Notes: generated by a model not told the origin, from the letters alone. Shown: positions 45,174 to 55,034, counted from the first letter of the stretch. The stretch is 64,000 nucleotides of DNA from Arthrobacter sp. MA-N2 (GCF_000517125.1 NZ_KI912155.1:249707-313706); one strand, 5' to 3'. Made by a program: numbers and translations.

Positions 45174-46547
45174 CTAGATGATCAGCGAGAGCACCATGAT
45201 AAAGGCGAAGGCGACCACCGAGATGAGCGTCTCCATCACCGACCACGTCTTGAACGTCTGGCCGACAGTCAAGCCGAAGAGCTCCTTTACGAGCCAGAAC
45301 CCGGCGTCGTTGACATGGGACAGGAAGAGCGAGCCGGCGCCGATGGCCAAGGCAAGGAGTGCGGCATGCGTCGGGCTCAGGCTGCTCGCCAACGGAGCCA
45401 CGATGCCCGCAGCCGTCACCGTGGCAACTGTCGCCGAGCCCGTGGCCAGGCGAAGCGCCACAGCCACGATGAAGCCCAGGACCAGTACGGACATGTTGGC
45501 ACCCTCAGCCCATTTCTTGACCGCGTCACCGACCCCGGCTCCGATCAGGGTCTGCTTGAAACCACCGCCGGCACCCACGATCAGCAGGATCGCGGCAATC
45601 GGTCCGAGGCTGTTGCCTAGCTTCCCCGTGATCTTGCTTCCGGTGAAGCCCACGGCGTAGCCGAAGGTCACCATGGCGGCGAGCACAGCCAGGGTCATCG
45701 CCACGAGGGGCTGGCCAATGAAGTCAAGGACCGTACGGATCATCGGGGCGTGGGTGGCGTCGGGCCAGACAATGTCCGCGATGGCTTTCAGGAGCATGAG
45801 TACTACCGGGAAGATGATGGTCAGCAAAGTGACGGGGAAGGTCGGCTGGCGCTTCACTTCGCTGAGGTCGACGGCGTGCTTGGTGTCCACGCCACCGGCC
45901 ACTGCGGGGGCATCCACTGGAACCCAGCGCGCGGCCAAGCGGGAAAACAACGGACCGCAAATGATCACCGTGGGGACGGCCACCAGGAGCCCCAGTGCCA
46001 GGGTGGTACCCAGTTCGGCTTTCACCGCGCTGACGGCGATGAGCGGCCCGGGGTGCGGCGGGATCAAGCCGTGCAACACCGACAGGCCCGCGAGCGCCGG
46101 AATGGCAATGCGCATGAGCAACATGTGCGAACGCTGGGTGACCAGGACAATCACCGGAAGCAGCAAGACGAGGCCGATCTCAAAGAACATCGGGAGGCCG
46201 ATGATGACCGCGACCAAGGTGATCATCCAGACCACCTTGTTGCCGCTGGCCTTCTCCAGCAAGGTGTCCACCACCCGGTTGGCACCGCCGGAGTCTGCCA
46301 GGAGCTTCCCCAGCATGGCGCCCAGGGCAATCAGGAGGCCGACTTCCTTCAGGACGCCTCCCACTCCGTCTTCGAAGTTGCTGACCACCTTGTCGAGCCC
46401 GACTCCGGATGCCAGGCCAACAAAGGCCGAGCCGAGTACCAAGGAAAGGAAGGGGTGGACCTTGAATTCGGCGATCAGCACGACGATCAGCGCAATGCCG
46501 ATTGCCGCGACCACAAGGAGTTGGGTGTCGTGCCCGGTCCAGTTCAC
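45174..46547 (-). CDS. gntP: Gluconate permease, GntP family
   Basis: The 457-residue membrane protein has about 12 to 14 hydrophobic segments. It includes the GntP pattern GLIPPHPGPLIAVSAVKAELG near residue 160 and LFLSHVNDAGFWLVKELFGL near 410. It imports gluconate into the cytoplasm. The start overlaps the gluconokinase stop by 4 bases, so uptake and phosphorylation are coupled. Confidence 0.95.
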   Translation of the reverse strand: MNWTGHDTQLLVVAAIGIALIVVLIAEFKVHPFLSLVLGSAFVGLASGVGLDKVVSNFEDGVGGVLKEVGLLIALGAMLGKLLADSGGANRVVDTLLEKASGNKVVWMITLVAVIIGLPMFFEIGLVLLLPVIVLVTQRSHMLLMRIAIPALAGLSVLHGLIPPHPGPLIAVSAVKAELGTTLALGLLVAVPTVIICGPLFSRLAARWVPVDAPAVAGGVDTKHAVDLSEVKRQPTFPVTLLTIIFPVVLMLLKAIADIVWPDATHAPMIRTVLDFIGQPLVAMTLAVLAAMVTFGYAVGFTGSKITGKLGNSLGPIAAILLIVGAGGGFKQTLIGAGVGDAVKKWAEGANMSVLVLGFIVAVALRLATGSATVATVTAAGIVAPLASSLSPTHAALLALAIGAGSLFLSHVNDAGFWLVKELFGLTVGQTFKTWSVMETLISVVAFAFIMVLSLII

Positions 46548-47101
46548 GCTGCGCCACCAAGCATGTGGGCCGTCGGGGCCGTCTGGGCCTTGAGGCCGAG
46601 CCGGTCGACGATTTCGTCAGCCTCTTCCGCAGGGGAAGCAGATACACACAGCGAGATGTGGTCCTCATCCTCCGTGGGCACTTCGAGGGCGCCGAACTGG
46701 GATTCCAGCAACGCGGGAGGCATGAAGTGCCCGTGGCGCGAAGCCAGCCGGTCGGAAATCCGGTCTTTGCTTCCCTGGAGGAAGACGAATACAACCCCCT
46801 CGCCGCGAAGGACATCCCGGTAGCGCTTCTTCAACGCCGAGCATGTGATGATGCCGGGCTTTCCCGCTGCGGTGCGTTCCTTGATCCAATCGGCAATGAG
46901 GCCCAGCCACGGCCAACGGTCCTCATCGCTGAGGGCATGGCCCGCCTGCATCTTTGCCACGTTCGCTTCGGGGTGCAGGTCATCGCCTTCGGCGAGGTCC
47001 CACCCCAGCCGTCCGGCCAACAGACCGGCCACTGTCGATTTGCCGGAACCGGAGACGCCCATGATCACCAATACCGGTTGTTGTGCAGTCTTCGCCATCA
47101 A
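46544..47101 (-). CDS. gntK: Gluconokinase
   Basis: The 185-residue kinase has Walker A GVSGSGKSTVAGLL near residue 15. The family segments EGDDLHPEANVAKMQAGHAL and CSALKKRYRDVLR follow. It converts gluconate to 6-phosphogluconate, which enters the pentose phosphate pathway. It is the first gene of the gntK-gntP pair and lies after a palindromic candidate operator. Confidence 0.95.
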   Translation of the reverse strand: MMAKTAQQPVLVIMGVSGSGKSTVAGLLAGRLGWDLAEGDDLHPEANVAKMQAGHALSDEDRWPWLGLIADWIKERTAAGKPGIITCSALKKRYRDVLRGEGVVFVFLQGSKDRISDRLASRHGHFMPPALLESQFGALEVPTEDEDHISLCVSASPAEEADEIVDRLGLKAQTAPTAHMLGGAA

Positions 47102-47117
47102 AGTCTGCCTTCCTCAA

Positions 47118-47132
47118 TTAAATATGATTTAA
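47118..47132 (-). promoter_or_regulatory. Candidate GntR-type operator before gntK
   Basis: TTAAAT-ATG-ATTTAA is a perfect 6-3-6 inverted repeat 17 bases before the gntK start. AT-rich palindromes of this kind are typical operators of GntR or LacI repressors of gluconate genes. No regulator gene is adjacent. Confidence 0.55.
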
Positions 47133-47172
47133 ACGAGTGTAAGCATATGACACAGGTTACATATCAGCAATT

Positions 47173-47952
47173 TCAGAAGCCTGCGATGGTCTGGGAGCCG
47201 TTGACTTCCACCACGTGGAACGCTTCGGCGCTCCGGCCGCGGGGCATTCCTGCACGCGAGGCATTGTGCGCGAGCATGCCCCGGACGGCGCGCTCCATGC
47301 CCTCCAGATCGGGATGCTGACTCGCGTGGATCCGGATCGCGGCAAGCTTCGCGTCCACATGCCCCGTGACGTCCACGAAATGGTTCTCCCGCGCTTCGGG
47401 ACCGGCGAAGAGCCACAACCAGGGCAGCCGGAAGGCCGCAAGACCGGCTTCCGCCAGTTCCGGATACGCGAAGGGATTTTCCAGCGCAGGGTATACCGCG
47501 CGGGTCACGATCTCACCGACGGCAAGGTGGTCCGGGTGGCTCTTCTGGATCCTGTCCCAATTGCGTTCCGGATGCATGGCCAGGACCACGTCGGGGCGGA
47601 TTTCGCGGATCAACTTCACCACCTGCCTCATGACATCATGCGTCGGTTCCAGGTAGCCGTCGCGCTCATGGAAATAGTGCACGTCCGTCACGCCGACGAG
47701 GGCCGCAGCTTGCCTCTGCTCCTCTGCGCGCATGGCGATGATCTCTGCGCGGTGGGCAGGATCGAAGCCTCCGGCATCGCCGTCGGTCATCACGCAATAA
47801 CTGACCTCGACGCCGGCAGCGGTCCAGGCCGCGATGGTGCCGGCCGCACCGAAGTCGACATCGTCCGGGTGGGCGGTAAAACAAAGCACCCGCTCAACGC
47901 GCTCCGTGGAGGCGTTGAACGGGCTCTTTGCTGACGAATAGTCAGAAGACAA
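47173..47952 (-). CDS. PIG-L family deacetylase
   Basis: The 259-residue protein has the zinc-site motif [14 protein letters not shown] near residue 30 and [22 protein letters not shown] near 135. These are typical of LmbE/PIG-L N-acetylglucosamine deacetylases such as MshB and the mycothiol conjugate amidase Mca. Which substrate it uses cannot be told. It starts 5 bases after the etfA stop on the same strand, so it is probably cotranscribed with the first ETF pair. Confidence 0.88.
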   Translation of the reverse strand: MSSDYSSAKSPFNASTERVERVLCFTAHPDDVDFGAAGTIAAWTAAGVEVSYCVMTDGDAGGFDPAHRAEIIAMRAEEQRQAAALVGVTDVHYFHERDGYLEPTHDVMRQVVKLIREIRPDVVLAMHPERNWDRIQKSHPDHLAVGEIVTRAVYPALENPFAYPELAEAGLAAFRLPWLWLFAGPEARENHFVDVTGHVDAKLAAIRIHASQHPDLEGMERAVRGMLAHNASRAGMPRGRSAEAFHVVEVNGSQTIAGF

Positions 47953-47957
47953 GAGGA

Positions 47958-48911
47958 TCAGCCTTTCCGTTTCTTGATCTCTTCGGTGGCCTGCGGAACA
48001 ACCTTGAAAAGGTCGCCGATGATGCCAAAGTCCGCGATCTCGAAAATCGGCGATTCCGCGTCCTTGTTGATCGCGACAATGACCTTGGAGGTCTGCATCC
48101 CGGCCTTCTGCTGGATCGCTCCGGAAATGCCTGCCGAGATGTAGAGCTGCGGGGACACGGTCTTGCCCGTCTGGCCCACCTGGTAGTCATGGCCGATCCA
48201 GCCTGCGTCCGTCGCGGCACGGGACGCCCCGAGGGCACCGCCCAGCGCGTCGGCAAGCTCCCCGAGCGGGCCGAAGTCGCCATCGACGCCGCGTCCGCCG
48301 GCAACCACGATCCGGGCTTCGGTGAGCTCGGGACGTCCGCTGGCGGCCTTTTCTGCGCGTCCGGTGATCCGTGCGGCGTTCGCGGTAGCATCGCCGGGCA
48401 CCTCGACGGTGACGGCTTCCGGGGTGCTTGCCGCGGCCGGGGACTCGACGTCAACGCTGTTCGGCTTGACCGTGAGGACGGCGACGGCCGTGCGCGCCTT
48501 AGCAGTGGTGGTGTAGGAGCCGGCCAGGACCGACTTGTGGGCTGTGCCGTCGGAGTCGACACCTACGACATCCGTGATGACGCCGGCGTTGAGCTTCACG
48601 CCGAGACGCGCCGCGATCTCCTTGCCGTCGGCCGTGTTCTCCAAGAGGACGGTCTCGGCTCCTGAAGCCGCAACTGCCGCAGCAAGATAGGCGGCCTTCG
48701 GCGCAACCAGGTAGTCGTCGAGATCCGTAGCGGACGGCCGGTAGAGAACCGAGGCGCCGTACGCTCCCAGGGCGGCAGCGACGTCGTCGTGCAGCTCGCC
48801 GTTGAAGGCAACGGCCACTTCCCCGAGGGACCGGGCGATCGTCAGGAGTTCGAGGCTGCTCTTCTTGAGCGCTGCTCCCGGGTTGTCAATGAATACAAGT
48901 GCTTTTGCCAT
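47958..48911 (-). CDS. etfA: Electron transfer flavoprotein alpha subunit, copy 1
   Basis: The 317-residue protein has the EtfA FAD-binding domain at the C-terminus: [29 protein letters not shown] and the AMP-like segment [12 protein letters not shown]. At the position of the conserved histidine of human alpha-His286 it has glutamine (AIQQKAGM, residue near 267), where the second copy has histidine. ETF collects electrons from acyl-CoA dehydrogenases. It follows etfB1 by 14 bases. Confidence 0.95.
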   Translation of the reverse strand: MAKALVFIDNPGAALKKSSLELLTIARSLGEVAVAFNGELHDDVAAALGAYGASVLYRPSATDLDDYLVAPKAAYLAAAVAASGAETVLLENTADGKEIAARLGVKLNAGVITDVVGVDSDGTAHKSVLAGSYTTTAKARTAVAVLTVKPNSVDVESPAAASTPEAVTVEVPGDATANAARITGRAEKAASGRPELTEARIVVAGGRGVDGDFGPLGELADALGGALGASRAATDAGWIGHDYQVGQTGKTVSPQLYISAGISGAIQQKAGMQTSKVIVAINKDAESPIFEIADFGIIGDLFKVVPQATEEIKKRKG

Positions 48912-48925
48912 GTGTCGGAATCCTT

Positions 48926-49726
48926 TTAGAGCAGCTTCTGGGCGGCCAGGAAATCAACCAGCTTGATGCCGGCGTCGCCTTCGTCAGTGATGATGGTGCC
49001 GGCTGTGCGCGGCGGACGCGCCTCCGCGGTCTCGACGGCGGTCAGCGAACCCGCGGCACCCACCTGGGCTGCATCGACGCCGATATCGGCGAGGGTGAGT
49101 GCTGTGATTTTCTTCTTTTTGGCGGCAAGGATGCCCTTGAAGTTGGGGTATCGCGGCTCGTTGATCTGGTCCGTCACGGATACCAGGGCGGGAAGCGTTG
49201 CCTCGACGGTGTCCGCGTGGGCGTCGCCGTCACGGCGGGCGATGATGCGCTCCCCATCGACATCCAGGGAGGAAGCAAAAGTGACTTGCGGCAGCCCGAG
49301 CCGTTCGGCGAGCTGGGCGGGAACCAAGGACGTTTCGCCGTCGGTCGAGGCCATGCCCGTCAAGACAAGGTCCACAGGCGAATCGGCACCGAGATACCGG
49401 ATCGCCGCGGCGAGCGCCAATGAGGTAGCGGCGGCGTCCGAGCCGGCCAAGGCGTCATCGCTGAGGTGCGCTCCTGATGAGGCGCCGATCTGCAAGGACT
49501 TCTTGACGGCGTTCACGGCACCGGCGGGACCCATGCTCAAGGCGATGACCTCATTGCCGGCCTTCGCACCTCCGCGGGCCTCGCTGAGTTGCAGCGCAGC
49601 TTCAAGCGCATACTCGTCCAATTCGGACAGGATGCTCTCGTCGCGGTCCGTGGTGTTGCCTGGGCCTGTGAGGTGTCGGTCGAACTGCGCGTCCGGGACG
49701 TGCTTGACCAGAACAACAATCTTCAA
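48926..49726 (-). CDS. etfB: Electron transfer flavoprotein beta subunit, copy 1
   Basis: I place the start at the TTG at 49726, with GGGAG 5 bases upstream. The product is 266 residues beginning LKIVVLVKHVPDAQ as in EtfB; the frame open to 49795 adds unrelated sequence. The signature DESILSELDEYALEAALQL is in the N-terminal third, and the recognition loop follows. It is the first gene of etfB1-etfA1-PIG-L. Confidence 0.94.
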   Translation of the reverse strand: MKIVVLVKHVPDAQFDRHLTGPGNTTDRDESILSELDEYALEAALQLSEARGGAKAGNEVIALSMGPAGAVNAVKKSLQIGASSGAHLSDDALAGSDAAATSLALAAAIRYLGADSPVDLVLTGMASTDGETSLVPAQLAERLGLPQVTFASSLDVDGERIIARRDGDAHADTVEATLPALVSVTDQINEPRYPNFKGILAAKKKKITALTLADIGVDAAQVGAAGSLTAVETAEARPPRTAGTIITDEGDAGIKLVDFLAAQKLL

Positions 49727-49910
49727 TGTATCTCCCACTGTGTTCGAGGCAGCCTTCCATACTCGGGGATGGCCAGCAACTAGGCGCATGGCCAAGAGTG
49801 CCCAGCATATGGGCTCGTCCTAGCTAAGCATATTGCGGGACAACGCGGACAACGGCGCGGTCCCCCATGAACTCCTGTTTCGAGGATTGCTCGCGCTTGC
49901 CGCGGCAAAA

Positions 49911-49969
49911 CAGCTAGCGACGACGGTGGGCGGCACCGCTGTGGTGCCGCCCGCCGTCGTCGCTAGCTG
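49911..49969. terminator. Terminator after htrA
   Basis: A 27-bp stem with one G-T wobble (49911-49937 with 49943-49969) has a 5-base loop. TTTT follows on the minus strand, downstream of the htrA-like gene that ends at 50008. Confidence 0.92.
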
Positions 49970-50007
49970 CTTGTTTCCGACTGGAATCCGCGGTCAAGGG
50001 GCTGCCG

Positions 50008-51657
50008 TTACGGGGCTGCGTCCAGGGTCACATCGAGGTCCTGGGACTGCCCGCCGCGCTGGACGGTCACCTTGACGGTGGCGCCTGCCGGCTGTTCGCG
50101 GACAGCCGCCGTGAGCTGTTCCGGATCAGTGATGTCCTTGCCGGCGAACTTGGTCACCACATCGCCCACCTTGATGCCTGCCTTCTCAGCGGCAGAGCCT
50201 GCGCTCACGCTTGCCACTTGGGCACCCACCGAGAACCCGGAACTGCTACCGGTAGCCGACTTGGGCTGCACGCTGACGCCGAACTGCCCGTGAGTGGCCT
50301 TGCCGTTCTTGATGATTTCCTGCGCAATACGCTTCGCGTTGTTGATGGGAATGCTGAAGCCCACGCCGATGTTTCCGCTGGACGAGGAGGAGGAGCTGCT
50401 GCTACCCGCAGAGGCGATCGCCACGTTGACGCCGATAATCTCGCCCTTCGTGTTGACCAGGGCCCCACCGGAGTTGCCCGGGTTGATGGCCGCATCGGTC
50501 TGGATCACGTTGAGCGAAACGGTACCCTGGCTCGCGCTCTGCTGGCTCTGGCCACCGCCTGGAGGAGCAAACTGGAATCCGCCCTGGCCGCCGCCTTGCG
50601 AGTTGTCCGAGCCGCCGTTGGGAACGGCCGAGGACGCGACGCTGATGGTGCGGTTGAGCGTGGACACGATGCCGTCGGTGACGGTGCCAGGCAGGCCGAG
50701 CGGGGCACCGATCGCGACGGCGTTGTCCCCGACGTTGATCTTGCTTGAATCACCAAGCGTGGCCGGGACCAGGCCCGAGGCGTTGTCGACCTTGATGATG
50801 GCAAGATCCGAAAGCGGGTCGGTACCCACCACGGTCGCCTTCATGACGCGTCCGTCGCTGAACCGCACTTCGATTGCGGCGTTGGCGCTGGCGCCATCGA
50901 GGGTCACCACGTGGGTGTTGGTCAGGATGTGTCCCTGATCGTCGAGGACGATCCCCGAACCGGTGCCACCCTGGCTTCCGCTGGAGGCCATGATGGTCAC
51001 GACGCTGGGCGAGGCTTTGGCCGCCGCGGCGGTGATGGCGTTGACGTCATCCGTGTTGTTGACGATGACCGTCCCGGTCTGGCTGCTGCTGGCCGCGGCG
51101 GGGGTCCGGCTGGCGAGCAATTGATCGCTGGCTGCCACGACGCCGCCGCCCACCAGTCCCGCCGCCAGGATGCTGGCTACCAGGGTCCCGACGCCGAAGA
51201 CCGGCTTGCGCTTTGGGCCCGCCGCGGGACCACCCTGGTGGGGCGCAGCCGGGAACTGCTGCGTGGGATAGTGCTGCGCGGGGTTCGGTCCACCGTAGAA
51301 AGGCTGGTGCTGCGGATAGTGGTTTCCTTGACCGGCAGCATAGCCCGGCTGGGGCCCCTGATGCTGCGGCGCCGAGTTGTGCTGGGGGCCACCGCTTTGC
51401 GGCGCGCCGTGCTGCGCCTGGATCTGCTCGGTAGCGTTTTCGGCGGGGCCGTGGGCCCACGGCGCGGGAGCTGCCGGGGGCTGGGCAGTGTACTCGGGCT
51501 TGGGTGTGAAATCCTGACCCGGCTGGTATGCCGGCAGCGGGGCCGTAGGCTGCGAATTGGCTTGCTTGTCCGCTTCCGCCTTGCCGGTGCCCTCAGGACC
51601 ATGGTTCTCGGGGCCATTGTTCTCAGGCGCGGCGCCCTGTGCTGGGTTCTCCGTCAT
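50008..51657 (-). CDS. HtrA-like membrane serine protease with a C-terminal PDZ domain
   Basis: The start is the ATG at 51657, with AAGGAAG upstream; upstream frame is not supported. The 549-residue protein has a proline/glutamine/alanine-rich cytoplasmic N-terminus and one membrane segment (about 157-178). A trypsin-like domain follows with His near 249 (LTNTHVV), Asp near 283 (SDLAIIKV) and Ser near 394 (GNSGGAL), then a PDZ domain (about 450-545). A glycine/glutamine/serine-rich insertion (about residues 340-372) sits inside the protease domain. HtrA handles misfolded envelope proteins. Confidence 0.93.
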   Translation of the reverse strand: MTENPAQGAAPENNGPENHGPEGTGKAEADKQANSQPTAPLPAYQPGQDFTPKPEYTAQPPAAPAPWAHGPAENATEQIQAQHGAPQSGGPQHNSAPQHQGPQPGYAAGQGNHYPQHQPFYGGPNPAQHYPTQQFPAAPHQGGPAAGPKRKPVFGVGTLVASILAAGLVGGGVVAASDQLLASRTPAAASSSQTGTVIVNNTDDVNAITAAAAKASPSVVTIMASSGSQGGTGSGIVLDDQGHILTNTHVVTLDGASANAAIEVRFSDGRVMKATVVGTDPLSDLAIIKVDNASGLVPATLGDSSKINVGDNAVAIGAPLGLPGTVTDGIVSTLNRTISVASSAVPNGGSDNSQGGGQGGFQFAPPGGGQSQQSASQGTVSLNVIQTDAAINPGNSGGALVNTKGEIIGVNVAIASAGSSSSSSSSSGNIGVGFSIPINNAKRIAQEIIKNGKATHGQFGVSVQPKSATGSSSGFSVGAQVASVSAGSAAEKAGIKVGDVVTKFAGKDITDPEQLTAAVREQPAGATVKVTVQRGGQSQDLDVTLDAAP

Positions 51658-51987
51658 GGGACTTCCTTTCTTCCTCGTCCCCTTAACTATGCTCGCTCTT
51701 GCTGAATCAAGAGTCGACGTTCGCTGGGAGCTTGCTGAATGCCGCCGATGGAACGGATCCGCGCCGCGAACATCCTCGGCTAACCCCTCAACGAGGGAGG
51801 AGAGACGATCTCTCCCCGTTTCGCTAGCGGCATATTTGCCGCTGTGGACGCTCCGAAAGGTGCACCATAGAATCAAGTGGAATTGCCACAGCGGCCTGCG
51901 GCTTGACAACCATGCGTGGGGGCGCTGACGCATTCTGTTTCGATTGTTCCGGCTTGGACCAGTCGCAGACGTGCTGAAGGGTTGCAC
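51658..51987. other. Divergent intergenic region htrA / TPM gene
   Basis: This 330-base region separates htrA (minus) and the TPM-domain gene (plus). The clearest structure is the 7-3-7 palindrome GGAGAGA-CGA-TCTCTCC at 51799-51815, which could be an operator. TTGACA occurs near 51903 but no convincing -10 box is at the right distance. No gene is visible. Confidence 0.65.
51799..51815. promoter_or_regulatory. Palindrome in the htrA/TPM intergenic region
   Basis: Perfect 7-base arms around a 3-base spacer, about 140 bases before the htrA start. It could be a stress-regulator binding site. There is no T run, so it is unlikely to be a terminator. Confidence 0.45.
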
Positions 51988-54033
51988 ATGCGGTCAATGT
52001 TGAAACGTGTATTCGCCGTCATCGGCTTGGCTGGAATGCTGGCTATTCCGGCAGCCGCAGCCTGGGCAGCTGATCCGGTGATTATCCCGTCCGGCCAAAA
52101 CATCACTGACGACGCCGGCGTCCTGCAGAACAAGACAGCGGTTCAAAACGCCATCAAGTCCCTCTACGACAACCACAAGTTCAATCTCTACGTCGTCACC
52201 GAAAAGACCTTCACCAACCCCAACACGCCTACCGACTGGGGCAACGCGGTAGCCAAGAAAAAGTCCTTCGGGTCCACTGACGTCCTGTTGGCCATCGCCA
52301 CGGACGCAGGGCAAATCAACATCACCCGGGGCCCAGGCAGCAAGATCACCGATTCCCAGCGCGACGACATCAAAAACGCGGTGCTTGCAAATCTCGTCCA
52401 GAACAAGAAGAACTACGACCAAGCCGCGATCGATGCCGCCAAAGCGATCGGCGACACCCAGAATTCAGCCGGGGGCGCTGCTGCACTCGTGGGTGCGGCC
52501 GTTGTCGCCGCAGGTGGCGTGGGAACCTACCTTTATTTCCGAAACCGTCGCAAGAAGGGCCTCGCCCCGGGCCCTGGTTACGGTCCCCAGGGAGAACAGC
52601 TCGATCCGCTTGCTTCCATGAGCATCGCGGAACTGCGCCGCAAGTCCGGCTCCCTGCTCATCGAAGCGGATGACACCATCAAGTCCAGCGAGCAAGAGCT
52701 CGGCTTCGCCCAAGCACAATACGGCGATGCCGCCGTCGGGAACTTCACCAAGGCCTTGCTGGAAGCAAAGAACCATATGACCGAATCATTCAAGCTGCAG
52801 CAACAGCTCGATGACCACATCCCGGACACGGAAGAGCAGCAGCGCAGTTGGCTCGGAGAAATCATCCGACGCTCGGAAGCTGCCCTCGAGTCGCTGCGCG
52901 AGCAGAAGGCCGATTTCGATTCCTTGCGTGAGCTCGAAAAGAACGCGCCCCAGGCTTTGGCTGCCGTGGCTGCGGGCGCGCAGGAAGCCGAAGCAAAGAT
53001 CGGCAGTGCCGAGCAATCCCTCAAGGGGCTGCGCGAAAAGTACGCAGACAGCGCACTCGGCCACGTGAGCGACAACATCACGCAGGCCAAGGACCGGCTT
53101 GCCTTCGTTCAGAATGCGACAAGCACAGCCCAGGAAAAGCTGGCGGCGGGTGAGAGCAGCCTGGCTGCGGTGGCCGTCCGTGCCGCGGAAGAGAGCCTGC
53201 ACCAGACCAACGTCCTGCTCGATGCAATCTCAAAGGTGGCAGGCAGCCTTGACGAAGCCCGGAATTCTCTCGAGGGCGCGGTAGCAGACACCAGCCAGGA
53301 CCTGGCGCAGGCCAAGGCCATGATCCAGGCCGGCGAACACCCGGAACTGACTGGTCCAGTGGCCGCAGTCGAAGCTTCGCTGGCCCAGGTAAACACCGAA
53401 ATCCAAGGCGGAAAGATCGATCCCATCGCCACTTTGGACCGGGTGGAGAAGGCGCACCAGGCTTTGGACCAGGCCCTCTCCGGAATCCGTGACCAGCAGG
53501 AACAGGTCCGGCGTGCGCAGGCCTCGCTGCAGCAGACCATCATGGCTGCCCAGTCCCAGATCAGCGCCACTTCGGACTACATTGCGGCGCGACGCGGCGG
53601 CGTAGGAACCGAAGCCCGTACCCGCTTGGCTGAGGCCCAACGGAATCTCGACTACGCCCTGTCCATTTCCCGTAATGACCCGGTCACCGCCCTGACGTAC
53701 GCCCAGCAGGCACAGTCGCTCGCGGCTCAAGCCGCCCAACTGGCCCAGTCCGACGTCGATCAATTCGGCGGCTTCGCCAACCAAGGCTACGGCCGGGGCG
53801 GCATGTTCGGTGGTGGGGGCAGCGGTGGCGGCCTCGGCGGGGCGATTCTCGGCGGCATCCTCATCAACTCCATCCTCCACGGCGGCGGGGGCGGCTGGGG
53901 CGGCGGAAACAACGGCGGCGGTGGCGGTTTCTTCGGCGGTGGCGACGGCGGTGGCGGAGGCGGTTTCTTCGGCGGCGACGGCGGTGGCGGAGGCGGCTGG
54001 GGCGGCGACTCCGGTGGAGACGGGAGCTTCTAG
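51988..54033 (+). CDS. TPM-domain surface protein with a long coiled coil
   Basis: The start is the ATG at 51988, with GAAGGG upstream (681 residues). A signal peptide (about 1-27) is followed by a TPM domain (about 28-150; ITDDAGVLQNKTAVQNAIKSL). A membrane segment lies near 165-185 and a long charged alpha-helical region (about 215-560) is probably coiled coil. The C-terminus is very glycine-rich with repeated GGGGG-W/F-GG units. TPM proteins appear beside PspA in several actinobacteria. The role is envelope maintenance at most; the details are unknown. Confidence 0.88.
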   Translation: MRSMLKRVFAVIGLAGMLAIPAAAAWAADPVIIPSGQNITDDAGVLQNKTAVQNAIKSLYDNHKFNLYVVTEKTFTNPNTPTDWGNAVAKKKSFGSTDVLLAIATDAGQINITRGPGSKITDSQRDDIKNAVLANLVQNKKNYDQAAIDAAKAIGDTQNSAGGAAALVGAAVVAAGGVGTYLYFRNRRKKGLAPGPGYGPQGEQLDPLASMSIAELRRKSGSLLIEADDTIKSSEQELGFAQAQYGDAAVGNFTKALLEAKNHMTESFKLQQQLDDHIPDTEEQQRSWLGEIIRRSEAALESLREQKADFDSLRELEKNAPQALAAVAAGAQEAEAKIGSAEQSLKGLREKYADSALGHVSDNITQAKDRLAFVQNATSTAQEKLAAGESSLAAVAVRAAEESLHQTNVLLDAISKVAGSLDEARNSLEGAVADTSQDLAQAKAMIQAGEHPELTGPVAAVEASLAQVNTEIQGGKIDPIATLDRVEKAHQALDQALSGIRDQQEQVRRAQASLQQTIMAAQSQISATSDYIAARRGGVGTEARTRLAEAQRNLDYALSISRNDPVTALTYAQQAQSLAAQAAQLAQSDVDQFGGFANQGYGRGGMFGGGGSGGGLGGAILGGILINSILHGGGGGWGGGNNGGGGGFFGGGDGGGGGGFFGGDGGGGGGWGGDSGGDGSF

Positions 54034-54096
54034 CTCACGAAAACCAAGTGGGGGCTAGTCCCCTACGTGGAACGGTACAAGAACTGATCACTGGAT

Positions 54097-54113
54097 TCAG
54101 TGGGCACCACTGA
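54097..54113 (+). other. Small stem-loop in the pspA leader
   Basis: TCAGTG-GGCAC-CACTGA (54097-54113), 20 bases before the pspA start. It may affect mRNA stability or translation. No T run follows. Confidence 0.45.
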
Positions 54114-54133
54114 GCAGGACGAAAGGCAACACC

Positions 54134-54922
54134 ATGGTTAAGCAGTCCATTTTCGGGCGGATAGCGCAACTCGCCAAGGCGAACATCAATGCCTTGCTCG
54201 ACCAGGCCGAGGACCCGCAGAAGATGCTGGACCAGATGGTCCGCGACTACTCAAACAACATCGCCGAAGCCGAGTCGGCCGTAGCGCAGACCATCGGCAA
54301 CCTCCGAATGCTCCAGGCCGACTACAGCGAGGACATCAAGAACGCCCAGGACTGGGGCAACAAGGCCCTTGCCGCCTCCCGCAAAGCGGATGAATACCGC
54401 GCTACCGGTAACGCGAGCGACGCCATGAAGTTCGACAACCTTGCCAAGGTGGCCATCCAGCGCCAGATGTCGGCCGAGAACCAAGCCAAGGCCGCAGAGC
54501 CCAACATCGCTTCGCAGTCGGAAGTCGTGGAAAAGCTCAAGAGCGGTCTCGACCAGATGAAGGGCAAGCTCAACGAGCTCACCAGCAAGCGCAATGAGCT
54601 GATTGCCCGCTCAAAGACCGTGGCTGCCCAGACCCAGGTGCACGATGCCCTCAAGAGCATCGACATCATGGACCCCACCAGTGAGGTTGGCCGCTTCGAA
54701 GAGAAGATCCGGCGCGAAGAGGCCAAGGTCCTCGGGCAGCAAGAGCTTGCAGCCTCCAGCCTCGACGCGCAATTCAACCAGCTTGAAGACCTCGGCGAAC
54801 AGACGGAAATCGAAGCTCGTCTGGCGGCCCTGAAGTCCGGTGGTTCGAACGCTGCGATCGGATCGGGCGCCACTGCCCCGGCTGACGACACGGTTGATGA
54901 AGCCGACTTCGACAAGCTCTAG
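54134..54922 (+). CDS. pspA: PspA/IM30-family membrane-stress protein
   Basis: The 262-residue protein is almost entirely alpha-helical, as expected for PspA (SIFGRIAQLAKANINALLDQAEDPQKMLDQMVRDY). It has a shorter charged C-terminus (ADDTVDEADFDKL). PspA/IM30 proteins bind and protect the inner membrane under stress. It follows the TPM gene on the same strand with a 100-base leader, and the two probably act together. Confidence 0.94.
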   Translation: MVKQSIFGRIAQLAKANINALLDQAEDPQKMLDQMVRDYSNNIAEAESAVAQTIGNLRMLQADYSEDIKNAQDWGNKALAASRKADEYRATGNASDAMKFDNLAKVAIQRQMSAENQAKAAEPNIASQSEVVEKLKSGLDQMKGKLNELTSKRNELIARSKTVAAQTQVHDALKSIDIMDPTSEVGRFEEKIRREEAKVLGQQELAASSLDAQFNQLEDLGEQTEIEARLAALKSGGSNAAIGSGATAPADDTVDEADFDKL

Positions 54923-54984
54923 GACCTTGCCGCCGGTTTGCCTCCGCGCGGCGATTGGCTAAGCAGAATCCTTGATCAGCATGA

Positions 54985-55020
54985 CGGCCGGCCGGGCCTC
55001 CAAATAGGCCCGGCCGGCCG
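54985..55020. terminator. Terminator between pspA and the acyl-CoA dehydrogenase gene
   Basis: A 15-bp perfect stem (54985-54999 with 55006-55020) has a 6-base loop and TTT on the plus side. It serves the two convergent genes. Confidence 0.9.
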
Positions 55021-55034
55021 TTTGAGGAGTGTTT

